Source of the DNA: an uncultured Prevotella sp.
Lineage (GTDB): Bacteria > Bacteroidota > Bacteroidia > Bacteroidales > Bacteroidaceae
Reading direction: 5' to 3'
DNA: 43,405 nucleotides
Assembly: GCA_900546575.1 (NCBI GenBank)
Contig: URDM01000017.1
Span: 1-43,405 of the forward strand
In this document: positions 1-7,408 of the stretch, piece by piece
How positions within the stretch are numbered: the first letter of the stretch is position 1
How the letters are laid out: each line of letters begins with the position of its first letter
Translations under genes and position numbers: made by a program
The notes under the pieces: generated by a model
Seen by the model: only the letters and a program-made list of their open reading frames with translations
Told to the model about the DNA's origin: nothing
Databases searched by the model: none

Positions 1-677
1 TCAATAAGACGCTCTATATCGTTGCCTTCCTCCAGATACTTATACTCAAATCCCCATGCCTTGAACCAGTTGTGCTCGTACTCGCCACGGCTCTCTCTCA
101 GCGCACGCAGATTTTTGTATATACCGCCATGGTTCTCGGCGATAGACATCTCGTTGTCGTTTACAACGATGATGATGCCCGTGCCAAGCTCAGAAGCCTC
201 ATCAAGTCCTTCGAATGCTTCACCGCCCGACAGCGAACCGTCGCCTATTATGGCTATGATATTCTCCTTGGTTCCCTTCACGTCGCGTGCCTTCTGCAGT
301 CCAGTTGCAAGACTTATGGATGTTGAAGTGTGGCCCACCTCGAAGTTGTCGTACTCGGGGCACTCAGCCGGAGAAGAATAACCAGATATGGCATTCATGT
401 CGTCTACGTTGCCAAGAAATCCGGCTGCACGACCTGTCAATACTTTATGCGGATAGCACTGGTGGCTGACGTCAAACACAAACTTATCCTCTGGCGCATT
501 GAACACATAGTGCAATGCTACCGTTGCTTCTACAAACCCGAGGTTAGGACCTACGTGTCCGCCATGCTTGCTCACACGGTTGAGCACGGCACGGCGCACT
601 TCGTCGGCTACAATATTAAGTGTCGCGATGTCCATGCCTTTCAAGTCGGCAGGACTCTGAATCTTCTCTATATACAT
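1..677 (-). CDS. 1-deoxy-D-xylulose-5-phosphate synthase-like protein (N-terminal part, cut by window edge)
   Basis: About 225 N-terminal residues of a thiamine-diphosphate enzyme are visible, starting MYIEKIQSPADLKG from the ATG at 677-675. The segment GDGSLSGGEAFEGL, followed by VNDNEMSIAENHGG, matches the ThDP-binding GDG...N region of DXS, and GHTSTSISLATGL matches the DXS/transketolase substrate region. DXS condenses pyruvate with glyceraldehyde 3-phosphate for isoprenoid, thiamine and pyridoxal synthesis. The sequence resembles the divergent DXS-like paralogue that I remember from Bacteroides rather than canonical Dxs, so the activity is an inference and no symbol is given. A -7 promoter element (TATCTTTG on the minus strand, 727-720) lies about 43 bases before the start, without a clear -33 element. 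The C-terminal half is outside the window. Confidence 0.85.
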   Translation of the reverse strand, partial: MYIEKIQSPADLKGMDIATLNIVADEVRRAVLNRVSKHGGHVGPNLGFVEATVALHYVFNAPEDKFVFDVSHQCYPHKVLTGRAAGFLGNVDDMNAISGYSSPAECPEYDNFEVGHTSTSISLATGLQKARDVKGTKENIIAIIGDGSLSGGEAFEGLDEASELGTGIIIVVNDNEMSIAENHGGIYKNLRALRESRGEYEHNWFKAWGFEYKYLEEGNDIERLI

Positions 678-795
678 CGTTTATTGGTTTATTTGTTTGT
701 TCGTTACTGTTTCACATTGCAAAGATACTAACATTATTACATTAATGCTATACCACGATTGCGGAATATATTACCAAGAAGACAGAATAAATATA

Positions 796-831
796 AAAAC
801 GGCAGACTCTCAAATGTGAGTCTGCCGTTTT
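796..831 (-). terminator. Intrinsic terminator after the dipeptidyl peptidase gene
   Basis: A perfect 14-bp inverted repeat (arms 796-809 and 818-831, AAAACGGCAGACTC and its complement) with an 8-base loop. Read on the minus strand the stem ends in a U-rich run. It lies 29 bases past the stop of the 860-3064 gene and before the DXS-like gene, so it separates two same-strand units. Being symmetrical, it could act in both directions. Confidence 0.85.
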
Positions 832-859
832 ATATTTACATAGTTCAGCAAGCTGTTTT

Positions 860-3064
860 TTACTTCAGCTCTGTCATAAAGAACTGTGCCACCTGACGAA
901 GCAGGTGATTGCGTGTGTTGCCACCATAGATTCCGTGGTTGCGGTTGGTATAGAGCAGTTCGCGGAAATCCTTGTCTGCCTGAACCAAAGCCTCCGAATA
1001 TTCGTACATGTTCTGTGGATGAACGTTGTCATCGGCAGTTCCGTGGCATAGGAGCAATGCTCCGTGCAGTTTAGAGGCACGCTCTATAGGGTTGGTAGCA
1101 TAGCCGTCGGGGTTCTCCTTTGGTGTGCGCATGTAGCGTTCGGTGTATATAGAGTCGTAGAAGCGCCAGTTGGTTGGAGGAGCTATTGAAACTCCGGCAC
1201 GGAATACGGGTCGACCCTCACTCATACTCATAAGAGTGTTGAATCCGCCATAACTCCATCCCCATATACCGATGCGGTCCTTGTCTACATAAGGAAGCGT
1301 TCCGAGATAGAGAGCAGTCTCTACCTGGTCGCGCGACTCAAGGTCGCCGATGTTAAGATAGGTGCATTTCTCGAATTCAGCACCGCGTCCGCCAGTGCCA
1401 CGTCCGTCAACGCTAACTACGATGAAGCCCTGCTGTGCAAGGTAAGAGTCGTAAGCACCGCCCTGACCCATTGAGCCTGCGTTCCAAGCGTTCTTCACCT
1501 GCTGGCTGCCGGGGCCACTATACTGATGCATTATGACCGGATAGCGCTTAGAAGCATCGAAGTCGAGCGGACGAAGCATCCATCCGTTGAGTGTGACGCC
1601 CTCAGAAGTGGTGAACGAGAAAGCCTCGCGCTTGCAGAATCCGTATTCCTTTATGGTCTGACGCAGCTGACTGTTGTCCTGAAGCGTAGATATCACCTTG
1701 CCGGCACGTGTACGTGTAGTATATACATAAGGTGTATTGTAGTCGCTCCAAGTGTTGATGAAGTACTGATAGTCTCCCGAGAAGAGTGCCGAGTTCCATC
1801 CCTCAGCATCGGTGAGACGCTCAGTCTTGCCGTTCTTGTGGTTGACATATATCTGACGGTCGGTAGGTGCAATGGCGGCAGCCTGATAATATACGTCGCC
1901 TGTCTTGGCATCGTAGCCATACACTTCAGTAATGTCGAACTTGCCACCGATAGTGCGCTGCAGATGACCGTTCATATTATATATGTACAGATTCATGTAT
2001 CCAGAGCGGTCGCTGGGCAGAATGATGTTGTTGCCAACGAACTTTATAGCCTCAACTGCCGACTCCTGCACATACTTAGGCACCGACTCCTTGATAAGGA
2101 GCTGTGCAACGGTGGTGCGAGGATTGACTGCATAGAGACAGAGCTGGTCCTGATGACGGTTCATAGTGTACACTACGATACGGTTGGGATCGACTGTCGA
2201 CTTGATGCGTGGCATATATCCGTCGGCATCGATGGGCACATTAAGGCGAAGAGTCTTGCGGCTCTTGATGTCATAACTCCAAGCTGTAACGACGCTGTTG
2301 TCCTGACCTGCCTTGGGATACTTGTAAGAGTAGAATCCTGGATAGTCGGTATACTCCGAATGTTCGGGACGCATACCCTTGTACATCTGCAACGAATAGG
2401 TCTTTACCTTCGACTCGTCGTAGCGAATCCAGCAAAGCATGGTGCCGTCGGCGTTGAAGGTGAGGGCGCGGTTGAATCCGAATTCCTCCTCATTCACCCA
2501 ATCGGGAATACCGTTGATGACCTCATTGAACTTGCCGTCCTTAGTCACCTGTATCTCGGCATTGTCGTAGAGCAGCTTGACAAGGAAGATGTTGCCTTCG
2601 CGAACGAATGCCACCTGCTGACCGTCAGACGACCATGTGGGCACCTGCTGAGGTCCGCCGTCAGAGAGGCGCTCCAATTTACGCGAGGCGATGGTGTAGA
2701 TATAGTGTACGGCGGTGTATGAGCGGCGGTATATATAGTTGGTCTTGGTCTGTATGAGCAGACGTGTTCCGTCTGGCGACATGGTGTAACCGTCGAACGA
2801 AGAAATCTTCTCGCCCATGGTATTGTTGACATCAAAGAGTACAGACAGCTCGCGTCCTGTCTTGAACGAATAAGTGACAATGCGCTTGCCGTCGTCGCTG
2901 ATGCGGGCGTAGGTATCGGTTCCCTCGATGGGATTGATGCCCGACACTACCTTAGGCGCAAACTTACTGCTTGTAACGTCTGCCAGAGTAATCTTCTGGG
3001 CAGCCGACACTGAAGATACAAACATCATAAGGAATGTTGTACAGATAAGGATTAAACGCTTCAT
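860..3064 (-). CDS. Dipeptidyl peptidase IV (S9B family serine peptidase), exported
   Basis: A 734-residue exported serine peptidase that releases Xaa-Pro (or Xaa-Ala) dipeptides from peptide N-termini. A signal peptide (about residues 1-22, ending VSAAQ) is followed by the eight-bladed DPP IV propeller domain and a C-terminal alpha/beta hydrolase domain. The DWVNEEEF segment with Glu 192-194 corresponds to the double-Glu motif that binds the substrate N-terminus in true DPP IV. The triad is visible: Ser604 in GWSYGG, Asp678 in HGTADDNVH and His710 in NRNHGIYGG. Length is normal for the family. The gene is a single unit with its own terminator, divergent from the radical SAM gene. Its leader carries five 7-bp repeats just before the ATG. 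In asaccharolytic relatives such enzymes feed peptide catabolism; here the role is inferred. Confidence 0.95.
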   Translation of the reverse strand: MKRLILICTTFLMMFVSSVSAAQKITLADVTSSKFAPKVVSGINPIEGTDTYARISDDGKRIVTYSFKTGRELSVLFDVNNTMGEKISSFDGYTMSPDGTRLLIQTKTNYIYRRSYTAVHYIYTIASRKLERLSDGGPQQVPTWSSDGQQVAFVREGNIFLVKLLYDNAEIQVTKDGKFNEVINGIPDWVNEEEFGFNRALTFNADGTMLCWIRYDESKVKTYSLQMYKGMRPEHSEYTDYPGFYSYKYPKAGQDNSVVTAWSYDIKSRKTLRLNVPIDADGYMPRIKSTVDPNRIVVYTMNRHQDQLCLYAVNPRTTVAQLLIKESVPKYVQESAVEAIKFVGNNIILPSDRSGYMNLYIYNMNGHLQRTIGGKFDITEVYGYDAKTGDVYYQAAAIAPTDRQIYVNHKNGKTERLTDAEGWNSALFSGDYQYFINTWSDYNTPYVYTTRTRAGKVISTLQDNSQLRQTIKEYGFCKREAFSFTTSEGVTLNGWMLRPLDFDASKRYPVIMHQYSGPGSQQVKNAWNAGSMGQGGAYDSYLAQQGFIVVSVDGRGTGGRGAEFEKCTYLNIGDLESRDQVETALYLGTLPYVDKDRIGIWGWSYGGFNTLMSMSEGRPVFRAGVSIAPPTNWRFYDSIYTERYMRTPKENPDGYATNPIERASKLHGALLLCHGTADDNVHPQNMYEYSEALVQADKDFRELLYTNRNHGIYGGNTRNHLLRQVAQFFMTELK

Positions 3065-3099
3065 TAATTATTAATTATTAGTTATTGATTATTAATTGT
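3065..3099. repeat. Five tandem 7-bp repeats before the DPP IV start
   Basis: Units TAATTAT, TAATTAT, TAGTTAT, TGATTAT, TAATTGT lie directly against the start codon of the minus-strand gene. They fall within its untranslated leader. The same 7-bp periodicity with other unit sequences occurs at 5731-5876, 11030-11119 and 41160-41320. Confidence 0.8.
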
Positions 3100-3159
3100 A
3101 TTGTCTTTAGGGGCTGATAGATGTCGGCTGGAGCGTTGCATTGAGCCGCACATCTATAT

Positions 3160-3191
3160 TTTGCAAAGTTATAATTTTTTCCGTACATTTG
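3160..3191 (+). promoter_or_regulatory. Bacteroidetes-type promoter for the radical SAM gene
   Basis: TTTG (3160-3163), 20 bases, then TACATTTG (3184-3191) is an exact match to the known Bacteroides sigma-ABfr consensus (TTTG, 19-21 bases, TAnnTTTG). Transcription would start near 3197, giving a leader of about 20 bases. Confidence 0.8.
3164..3171 (-). promoter_or_regulatory. Putative -7 element of the DPP IV gene
   Basis: The minus strand reads TAACTTTG, a match to the -7 consensus, in the intergenic region about 100 bases before the DPP IV start. No TTTG is found 19-21 bases further upstream, so the -33 half is weak. It lies inside the spacer of the opposite promoter, so the two would compete for RNA polymerase. 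Confidence 0.45.
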
Positions 3192-3217
3192 CACTCCTAA
3201 ACCAATAAGTTTTGACT

Positions 3218-4129
3218 ATGACACCACAATTATACAACGACTACGGGGCTTGGATACGCAGCAAGTTCCCGTTTCGTGTGCAGAAAATATCCATTGATGC
3301 CGGATTTGCATGTCCCAACCGCGACGGACATGTAGGCATCGGCGGATGCACATTCTGCGACAACCGCACGTTCAACCCCTCTTATTGCCAGCCATCAAAG
3401 TCGATAGCCGAACAGATAAGCGAGGGCAAGGCGTTCTTTGCACGCAAATACACGGGCATGAAGTATCTGGCCTACTTTCAGGCTTACAGCAACACCTACG
3501 CATCGGTAGAAACATTGAAGCGCCGATACGAAGAGGCTTTGAGTCAAGAGGATGTTGTGGGTATAATAATAGGTACGCGACCCGACTGCGTAGGCAGCGA
3601 TGTGATGGACTATCTGGAGCGACTGAACCGCCAGACTTTTATGATTGTGGAGTATGGCATCGAGTCTGTGTCGGACCAGACTTTGCTACGTGTCAACCGC
3701 GGACACGACTTCGAGTGTTCACGCCGCGCCATTGAGGAGACTCACAATCGTGGCATAATGACGTGCGGACATATAATATTAGGATTGCCGGGCGAATCTG
3801 CCGAGGAGAATATAAGGCAATCGGAGGTGGTGTCAAATTTGAAGCTCGACATTCTGAAGCTTCACCAGCTGCAGATCATAAAGGGCACGCAGCTTGCCGA
3901 AGAATACTGTCGCGAGCCGTTCAAGCTGTATACAGCCGATGAATACATCGACCTTTGCATACGCTATCTTGAACGGCTGCGCAGCGATATTATCGTTGAA
4001 CGATTTGTAAGCCAATCGCCTGCCGACATGCTCATTGCTCCCAAGTGGGGACTGAAGAACTACGAATTCACCAACCGACTTGTGAATGAAATGAAGCGAA
4101 GGGGCACGTGGCAGGGACGACTCGTATAG
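3218..4129 (+). CDS. Radical SAM protein, YhcC/TIGR01212 family
   Basis: A 303-residue radical SAM enzyme of unknown substrate. The N-terminal segment CPNRDGHVGIGGCTFC holds the cluster cysteines in the spacing usual for the YhcC family, which departs from plain CxxxCxxC. A (beta/alpha) barrel follows, with GIESVSDQTLLRVNRGHD and GHIILGLPGE typical of the elongator-like radical SAM group. The ATG at 3218 is chosen over a TTG two codons upstream because it agrees with homologues that start MTPQLYNDYG. A consensus promoter lies about 30 bases before it. The gene is convergent with xylE, with only 38 AT-rich bases between them and no clear terminator. Confidence 0.9.
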   Translation: MTPQLYNDYGAWIRSKFPFRVQKISIDAGFACPNRDGHVGIGGCTFCDNRTFNPSYCQPSKSIAEQISEGKAFFARKYTGMKYLAYFQAYSNTYASVETLKRRYEEALSQEDVVGIIIGTRPDCVGSDVMDYLERLNRQTFMIVEYGIESVSDQTLLRVNRGHDFECSRRAIEETHNRGIMTCGHIILGLPGESAEENIRQSEVVSNLKLDILKLHQLQIIKGTQLAEEYCREPFKLYTADEYIDLCIRYLERLRSDIIVERFVSQSPADMLIAPKWGLKNYEFTNRLVNEMKRRGTWQGRLV

Positions 4130-4167
4130 TTGAAAATTTACTATTGAGAGTTGAGAGTTTTAAAAGT

Positions 4168-5643
4168 TCAGCTCTTCCGTTTCCAGTACATACTGATTTC
4201 CTCCAACGTCTTGCCCTTTGTCTCGGGCACAATGCGCCACACGAAGAGTGCAGCAACTACGCAGATGATGCCATACAGACCGTAGGTGAACCAATGACCG
4301 AAGTGGTCGCCCTGAGTGAGGTGCATGTTGAACATCGGCACGAAGGTGGAACTGACAATGAAATTGAATATCCACTGGAAGGCAACTGCCACCGATACGG
4401 CTGCACCACGAATAGTATTGGGGAATATCTCGGCTATATAGACCCAGCAGATGGGACCCCACGAGAACATGAACGAGGCACTGTACACCATTATCGAGAG
4501 CATAGTGACGACGCTGAGCGAGGCATTGCCGAAGGTGAGGGCTACGCCGAAGGCTCCTATAGCCATGCCCACGCTGCCCGTGATGAGCAACGGCTTTCGA
4601 CCGAAACGCTCAACGGTGAACACGGCAATAAGCGTAAACAGAATGTTGACCACGCCCATTACTACGGTCTGCACCATTGGATTTTCCATGCCCATATCGC
4701 CGAATATGCGCGGAGCGTAGTAGAGCACGGCGTTGATACCTATTGCCTGCTGGAACACACTGAGCATAATGCCGATGAAGACGCACATGAATCCGTAAGA
4801 GAAAAGGCGCTCGGTGCGTGCCTGCACCGTATTCTTGATGTCGTGGAGTATTGTGGCTGCCTTGGTGTTGCCGTTGATGCGCGACAGAACACGAAGCGCA
4901 ACGTCGTCGCGACCCACCATGACAAGATAGCGAGGGGTCTCAGGTACGAAGCAGATAAGTATGGTGAAGAGTCCAGCGGGCACCATTTCGCTACCGAACA
5001 TATAGCGCCATCCTGTAGCAATGGTCCAAGGATCGGAGCCTGCCACAACCTCGGAGAAGCCCTGCCCTATCTGCGTTATGACGGGATTGGTGTGCGATCC
5101 GAGTATAAGGAAGTTGACAAAGTAGACCACAAGCTGTCCGAATATGATGGCAAACTGGTTCCAGCTGACAAGCATTCCGCGTATCTCGCTGGGTGCCACC
5201 TCACCTATATACATAGGACATATAGCCGATGCCATGCCCACACCGATGCCGCCAAGGATGCGGTAGAAATTGAACGCTACGAGCAATGTGAACGAAGGCT
5301 TGCCTTCGGGAAGCACCATTGACTCAGGAAACATTGAGCCCCATGCCGAAAGAAAGAAGCATATGCCGGCAAACACCAGCGAACGCTTACGGCCGAAGCG
5401 TGTAGCGAAGAGTCCGGACAGGGCACTGCCGATGATGCAGCCGATAAGTGCCGACGACGAAGTGAAGCCGTGCATGAAGTCGGTATAACGGAAATCGGAA
5501 GCCCCGAGGAAGAAGGCTTGCAGACCTTTGTCGGCTCCCGAGATGACAGCAGTGTCGTAGCCGAACAGCAGTCCGCCCAATACTGCCACCATAACGATGG
5601 ATACCAGATAGCCACGGCTACCTGTGTCAGATTTAGATTGCAT
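4168..5643 (-). CDS. xylE: D-xylose:H+ symporter, MFS sugar porter family
   Basis: A 491-residue inner-membrane transporter with twelve predicted membrane segments. Sugar-porter signatures are clear: GGLLFGYDTAVISG in helix 1, RFGRKRSL after helix 2, the helix 7 sugar-binding segment QQAIGINAVLYYAPRIF, RFGRKPLL between helices 8 and 9, and PETKGKTLEEI at the C-terminus. It would import xylose with a proton. It is the last gene of the xylB-xylA-xylE unit; the gap to xylA is 233 bases and is filled with a REP-like hairpin and 7-bp repeats. Assignment to xylose rather than another hexose or pentose rests largely on the neighbours. Confidence 0.92.
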   Translation of the reverse strand: MQSKSDTGSRGYLVSIVMVAVLGGLLFGYDTAVISGADKGLQAFFLGASDFRYTDFMHGFTSSSALIGCIIGSALSGLFATRFGRKRSLVFAGICFFLSAWGSMFPESMVLPEGKPSFTLLVAFNFYRILGGIGVGMASAICPMYIGEVAPSEIRGMLVSWNQFAIIFGQLVVYFVNFLILGSHTNPVITQIGQGFSEVVAGSDPWTIATGWRYMFGSEMVPAGLFTILICFVPETPRYLVMVGRDDVALRVLSRINGNTKAATILHDIKNTVQARTERLFSYGFMCVFIGIMLSVFQQAIGINAVLYYAPRIFGDMGMENPMVQTVVMGVVNILFTLIAVFTVERFGRKPLLITGSVGMAIGAFGVALTFGNASLSVVTMLSIMVYSASFMFSWGPICWVYIAEIFPNTIRGAAVSVAVAFQWIFNFIVSSTFVPMFNMHLTQGDHFGHWFTYGLYGIICVVAALFVWRIVPETKGKTLEEISMYWKRKS

Positions 5644-5699
5644 TATTATGATTGTTGGGTTAAGAGGTAAAAGGCATTAAAATAGATGTATTAAGAGAC

Positions 5700-5724
5700 C
5701 ATGGCGGGTTAGCCATAGCCTCCT
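5700..5724 (-). repeat. REP-like hairpin, degenerate copy
   Basis: Read on the minus strand the copy is TTAGGAGGCTATGGC, a 6-base loop, then GCCAT. It shares the AGGAGGCTATGGC half with the other REP-like copies but has a shortened second arm. It lies just upstream of xylE. Confidence 0.55.
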
Positions 5725-5730
5725 AATACT

Positions 5731-5876
5731 TAAAATTCAAAAATTTGGGAATTCCAAAATCAAAAATCAGAAATTCAAAATCGCAGGCGAAGCCGAGAAC
5801 AATTCAAAATTCGACAATTCAAAATCGCAGGCGAAGCCGAGAACAATTCAAAATTCCTAATTCAAAATTCAAAATT
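5731..5876. repeat. Tract of ATTCAAA-type 7-bp repeats with a duplicated segment, between xylA and xylE
   Basis: The tract is built of ATTCAAA/ATTCAAAATC-like units. A segment running from TTCAAAATCGCAGGCG through AAGCCGAGAACAATTC occurs twice in tandem (about 5774-5810 and 5817-5853). The GC-rich piece GCAGGCGAAGCC can form a small hairpin within AT-rich arms, a layout also seen at 41160-41320. It carries no coding potential and ends exactly at the xylA stop codon. Confidence 0.75.
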
Positions 5877-7190
5877 CTATTTAGCGTACAGCGCTACGAT
5901 TGTTTCGTATTTCTCCTGCTTGCCGCTTGTGAGTTGCGGTTCGCCGTTTTGCTTTGCGTAGTCCACAAGCTGCTCCAGACTGAGCTTGCCATCTTCAAAC
6001 TGCTTGCCCATACCCTCGTCGAAGCTTGCATAGCGCTGCTTGAGCATAGCGGGCAACTCGCTCTCTGTCAGTATGGCGGCAGCATTCTCCAGCGCACGAG
6101 CCATAGCGTCCATGCCCGAGATGTGTGCGATGAAGATGTCCTCAGGGTCGGTACTGTTGCGGCGCAGTTTAGCGTCGAAGTTCGAGCCGCCGTTGCCCAA
6201 TCCGCCATTGCGGATTACCTGCATCATGGCCTGTGTAAGTTCGAAGTTGTCGATTGGGAACTGGTCGGTGTCCCATCCGTTCTGAGCGTCGCCACGGTTG
6301 GCATCAATAGAGCCGAGCATGCCGTTGTCTACAGCCACAGCCAGCTCGTGCTCGAAGGTGTGACCGGCAAGAGTAGCGTGGTTAACCTCGATGTTCACCT
6401 TGAAATCCTTGTCCAAACCATGTGCACGAAGGAATCCAATGACTGTCTCGGTGTCCACGTCGTACTGGTGCTTGGTAGGCTCCATAGGCTTCGGTTCGAT
6501 AAGGAATGTACCCTTAAATCCGTTGGCACGGGCATAGTCGCGAGCCATGGTGAGCATCTGTGCGAGGTGTTCCTTCTCGCGCTTCTGGTCGGTATTGAGC
6601 AGCGACATGTAGCCTTCGCGTCCGCCCCAGAACACATAGTTGGTGCCGCCAAGCTTGATTGTAGCATCGATGGCGTTCTTTATCTGTACGGCAGCACGAG
6701 CCACTACGTCAAAGTCGGGATTAGTGGCTGCTCCATTCATGTAGCGCTTGTCGGAGAACACATTGGCTGTACCCCACAGCAACTTGATGTCGGTGCCCTT
6801 CATCTTCTCAAGTGCATAGTCGGTGATGGCCTTCATGTTAGCCTCGTATTCGGCAATGTCGTCCGACGGTTCTACGAGGTCGACATCGTGGAAGCAGAAG
6901 TATTCGATGCCAAGCTTCTGCATTATCTCAAATCCGGCATCCATCTTGTCCTTGGCACGCTGCAATGCTGAGTCGGCGTGATCCCACTCATAGTCGCGTG
7001 TCTGACCTCCAAACTGGTCGCCTGAAGCCTGGCCCAGTGTGTGCCACCATGCCATTGCAAACTTCAGCCAGTCCTTCATCTTCTTGCCCATTACCACCTT
7101 TTCGGGCTGATAATAGTGGAATGCCATTACGTTCTTGCTTTCTGGTCCTTCAAAAGGAATCTTGTCGATTTGTGGAAAATACTGTTTCAT
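5877..7190 (-). CDS. xylA: Xylose isomerase
   Basis: A 437-residue cytoplasmic enzyme converting D-xylose to D-xylulose, the first intracellular step of the pathway. Full length for class II xylose isomerases. Catalytic His101 and Asp104 are in CFHDVD; the metal-site Glu is in IEPKPMEPTKHQYD; further metal ligands are in NHATLAGHTFEHEL and in DANRGDAQNGWDTDQFP. The N-terminal WWHTLGQASGDQFGG is typical of Bacteroidetes enzymes. It lies between xylB and xylE on the same strand. The 218-base gap to xylB contains a pair of GC-rich palindromes that might attenuate or stabilise the transcript. Confidence 0.98.
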   Translation of the reverse strand: MKQYFPQIDKIPFEGPESKNVMAFHYYQPEKVVMGKKMKDWLKFAMAWWHTLGQASGDQFGGQTRDYEWDHADSALQRAKDKMDAGFEIMQKLGIEYFCFHDVDLVEPSDDIAEYEANMKAITDYALEKMKGTDIKLLWGTANVFSDKRYMNGAATNPDFDVVARAAVQIKNAIDATIKLGGTNYVFWGGREGYMSLLNTDQKREKEHLAQMLTMARDYARANGFKGTFLIEPKPMEPTKHQYDVDTETVIGFLRAHGLDKDFKVNIEVNHATLAGHTFEHELAVAVDNGMLGSIDANRGDAQNGWDTDQFPIDNFELTQAMMQVIRNGGLGNGGSNFDAKLRRNSTDPEDIFIAHISGMDAMARALENAAAILTESELPAMLKQRYASFDEGMGKQFEDGKLSLEQLVDYAKQNGEPQLTSGKQEKYETIVALYAK

Positions 7191-7205
7191 TAGTAAATGA
7201 GTTTA

Positions 7206-7249
7206 GGCCCTACCTCCACCCTCCCCCTTCTGGGGAGGGAATGGAGTGC
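7206..7249. repeat. G/C-rich palindromic repeat, left member of an inverted pair
   Basis: CCTCCACCCTCCCCC, a short loop, then GGGGAGGG. In the opposite orientation it resembles 7367-7405 and 19864-19905. Together with 7367-7405 it forms an inverted pair around about 117 AT-rich bases in the xylB-xylA gap. Confidence 0.6.
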
Positions 7250-7366
7250 AGAGCAGGTTTATTATATAATTAGTTATAATGATGTAATTCTATTGTATTT
7301 ATAACGTTTTCTTTTATATGTACAAAGTTTTCTATTATATGTATAGTATTCTTTGAATTCAGCATA

Positions 7367-7405
7367 CTACTCCCCTCCCTGCGGGGGAGGGGCCGGGGGT
7401 AGGGC
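7367..7405. repeat. G/C-rich palindromic repeat, right member of an inverted pair
   Basis: CTCCCCTCCC, loop TGC, GGGGGAGGGG, then CCGGGGGTAGGGC. It ends four bases before the xylB stop. On the minus strand it would form a stable hairpin directly after xylB. No U-run follows it, so it is more likely a repeat than a terminator. Confidence 0.65.
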
Positions 7406-7408
7406 TTT

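Noticed and set aside
1526..2722. Long plus-strand open frame of 398 codons opposite the DPP IV gene
   Set aside because: Mirror frame of a well-conserved gene; the translation is rich in Cys, His and Val with no family resemblance. The same applies to long mirror frames at 5745-6971, 9582-10820 and 12092-13177.
3212..3217. TTG start for the radical SAM gene
   Set aside because: An ATG two codons later gives the usual family N-terminus and fits the leader length from the consensus promoter.
7367..7405. Intrinsic terminator of xylB
   Set aside because: The hairpin is strong but no U-run follows on the minus strand, and the same sequence recurs elsewhere as a repeat.
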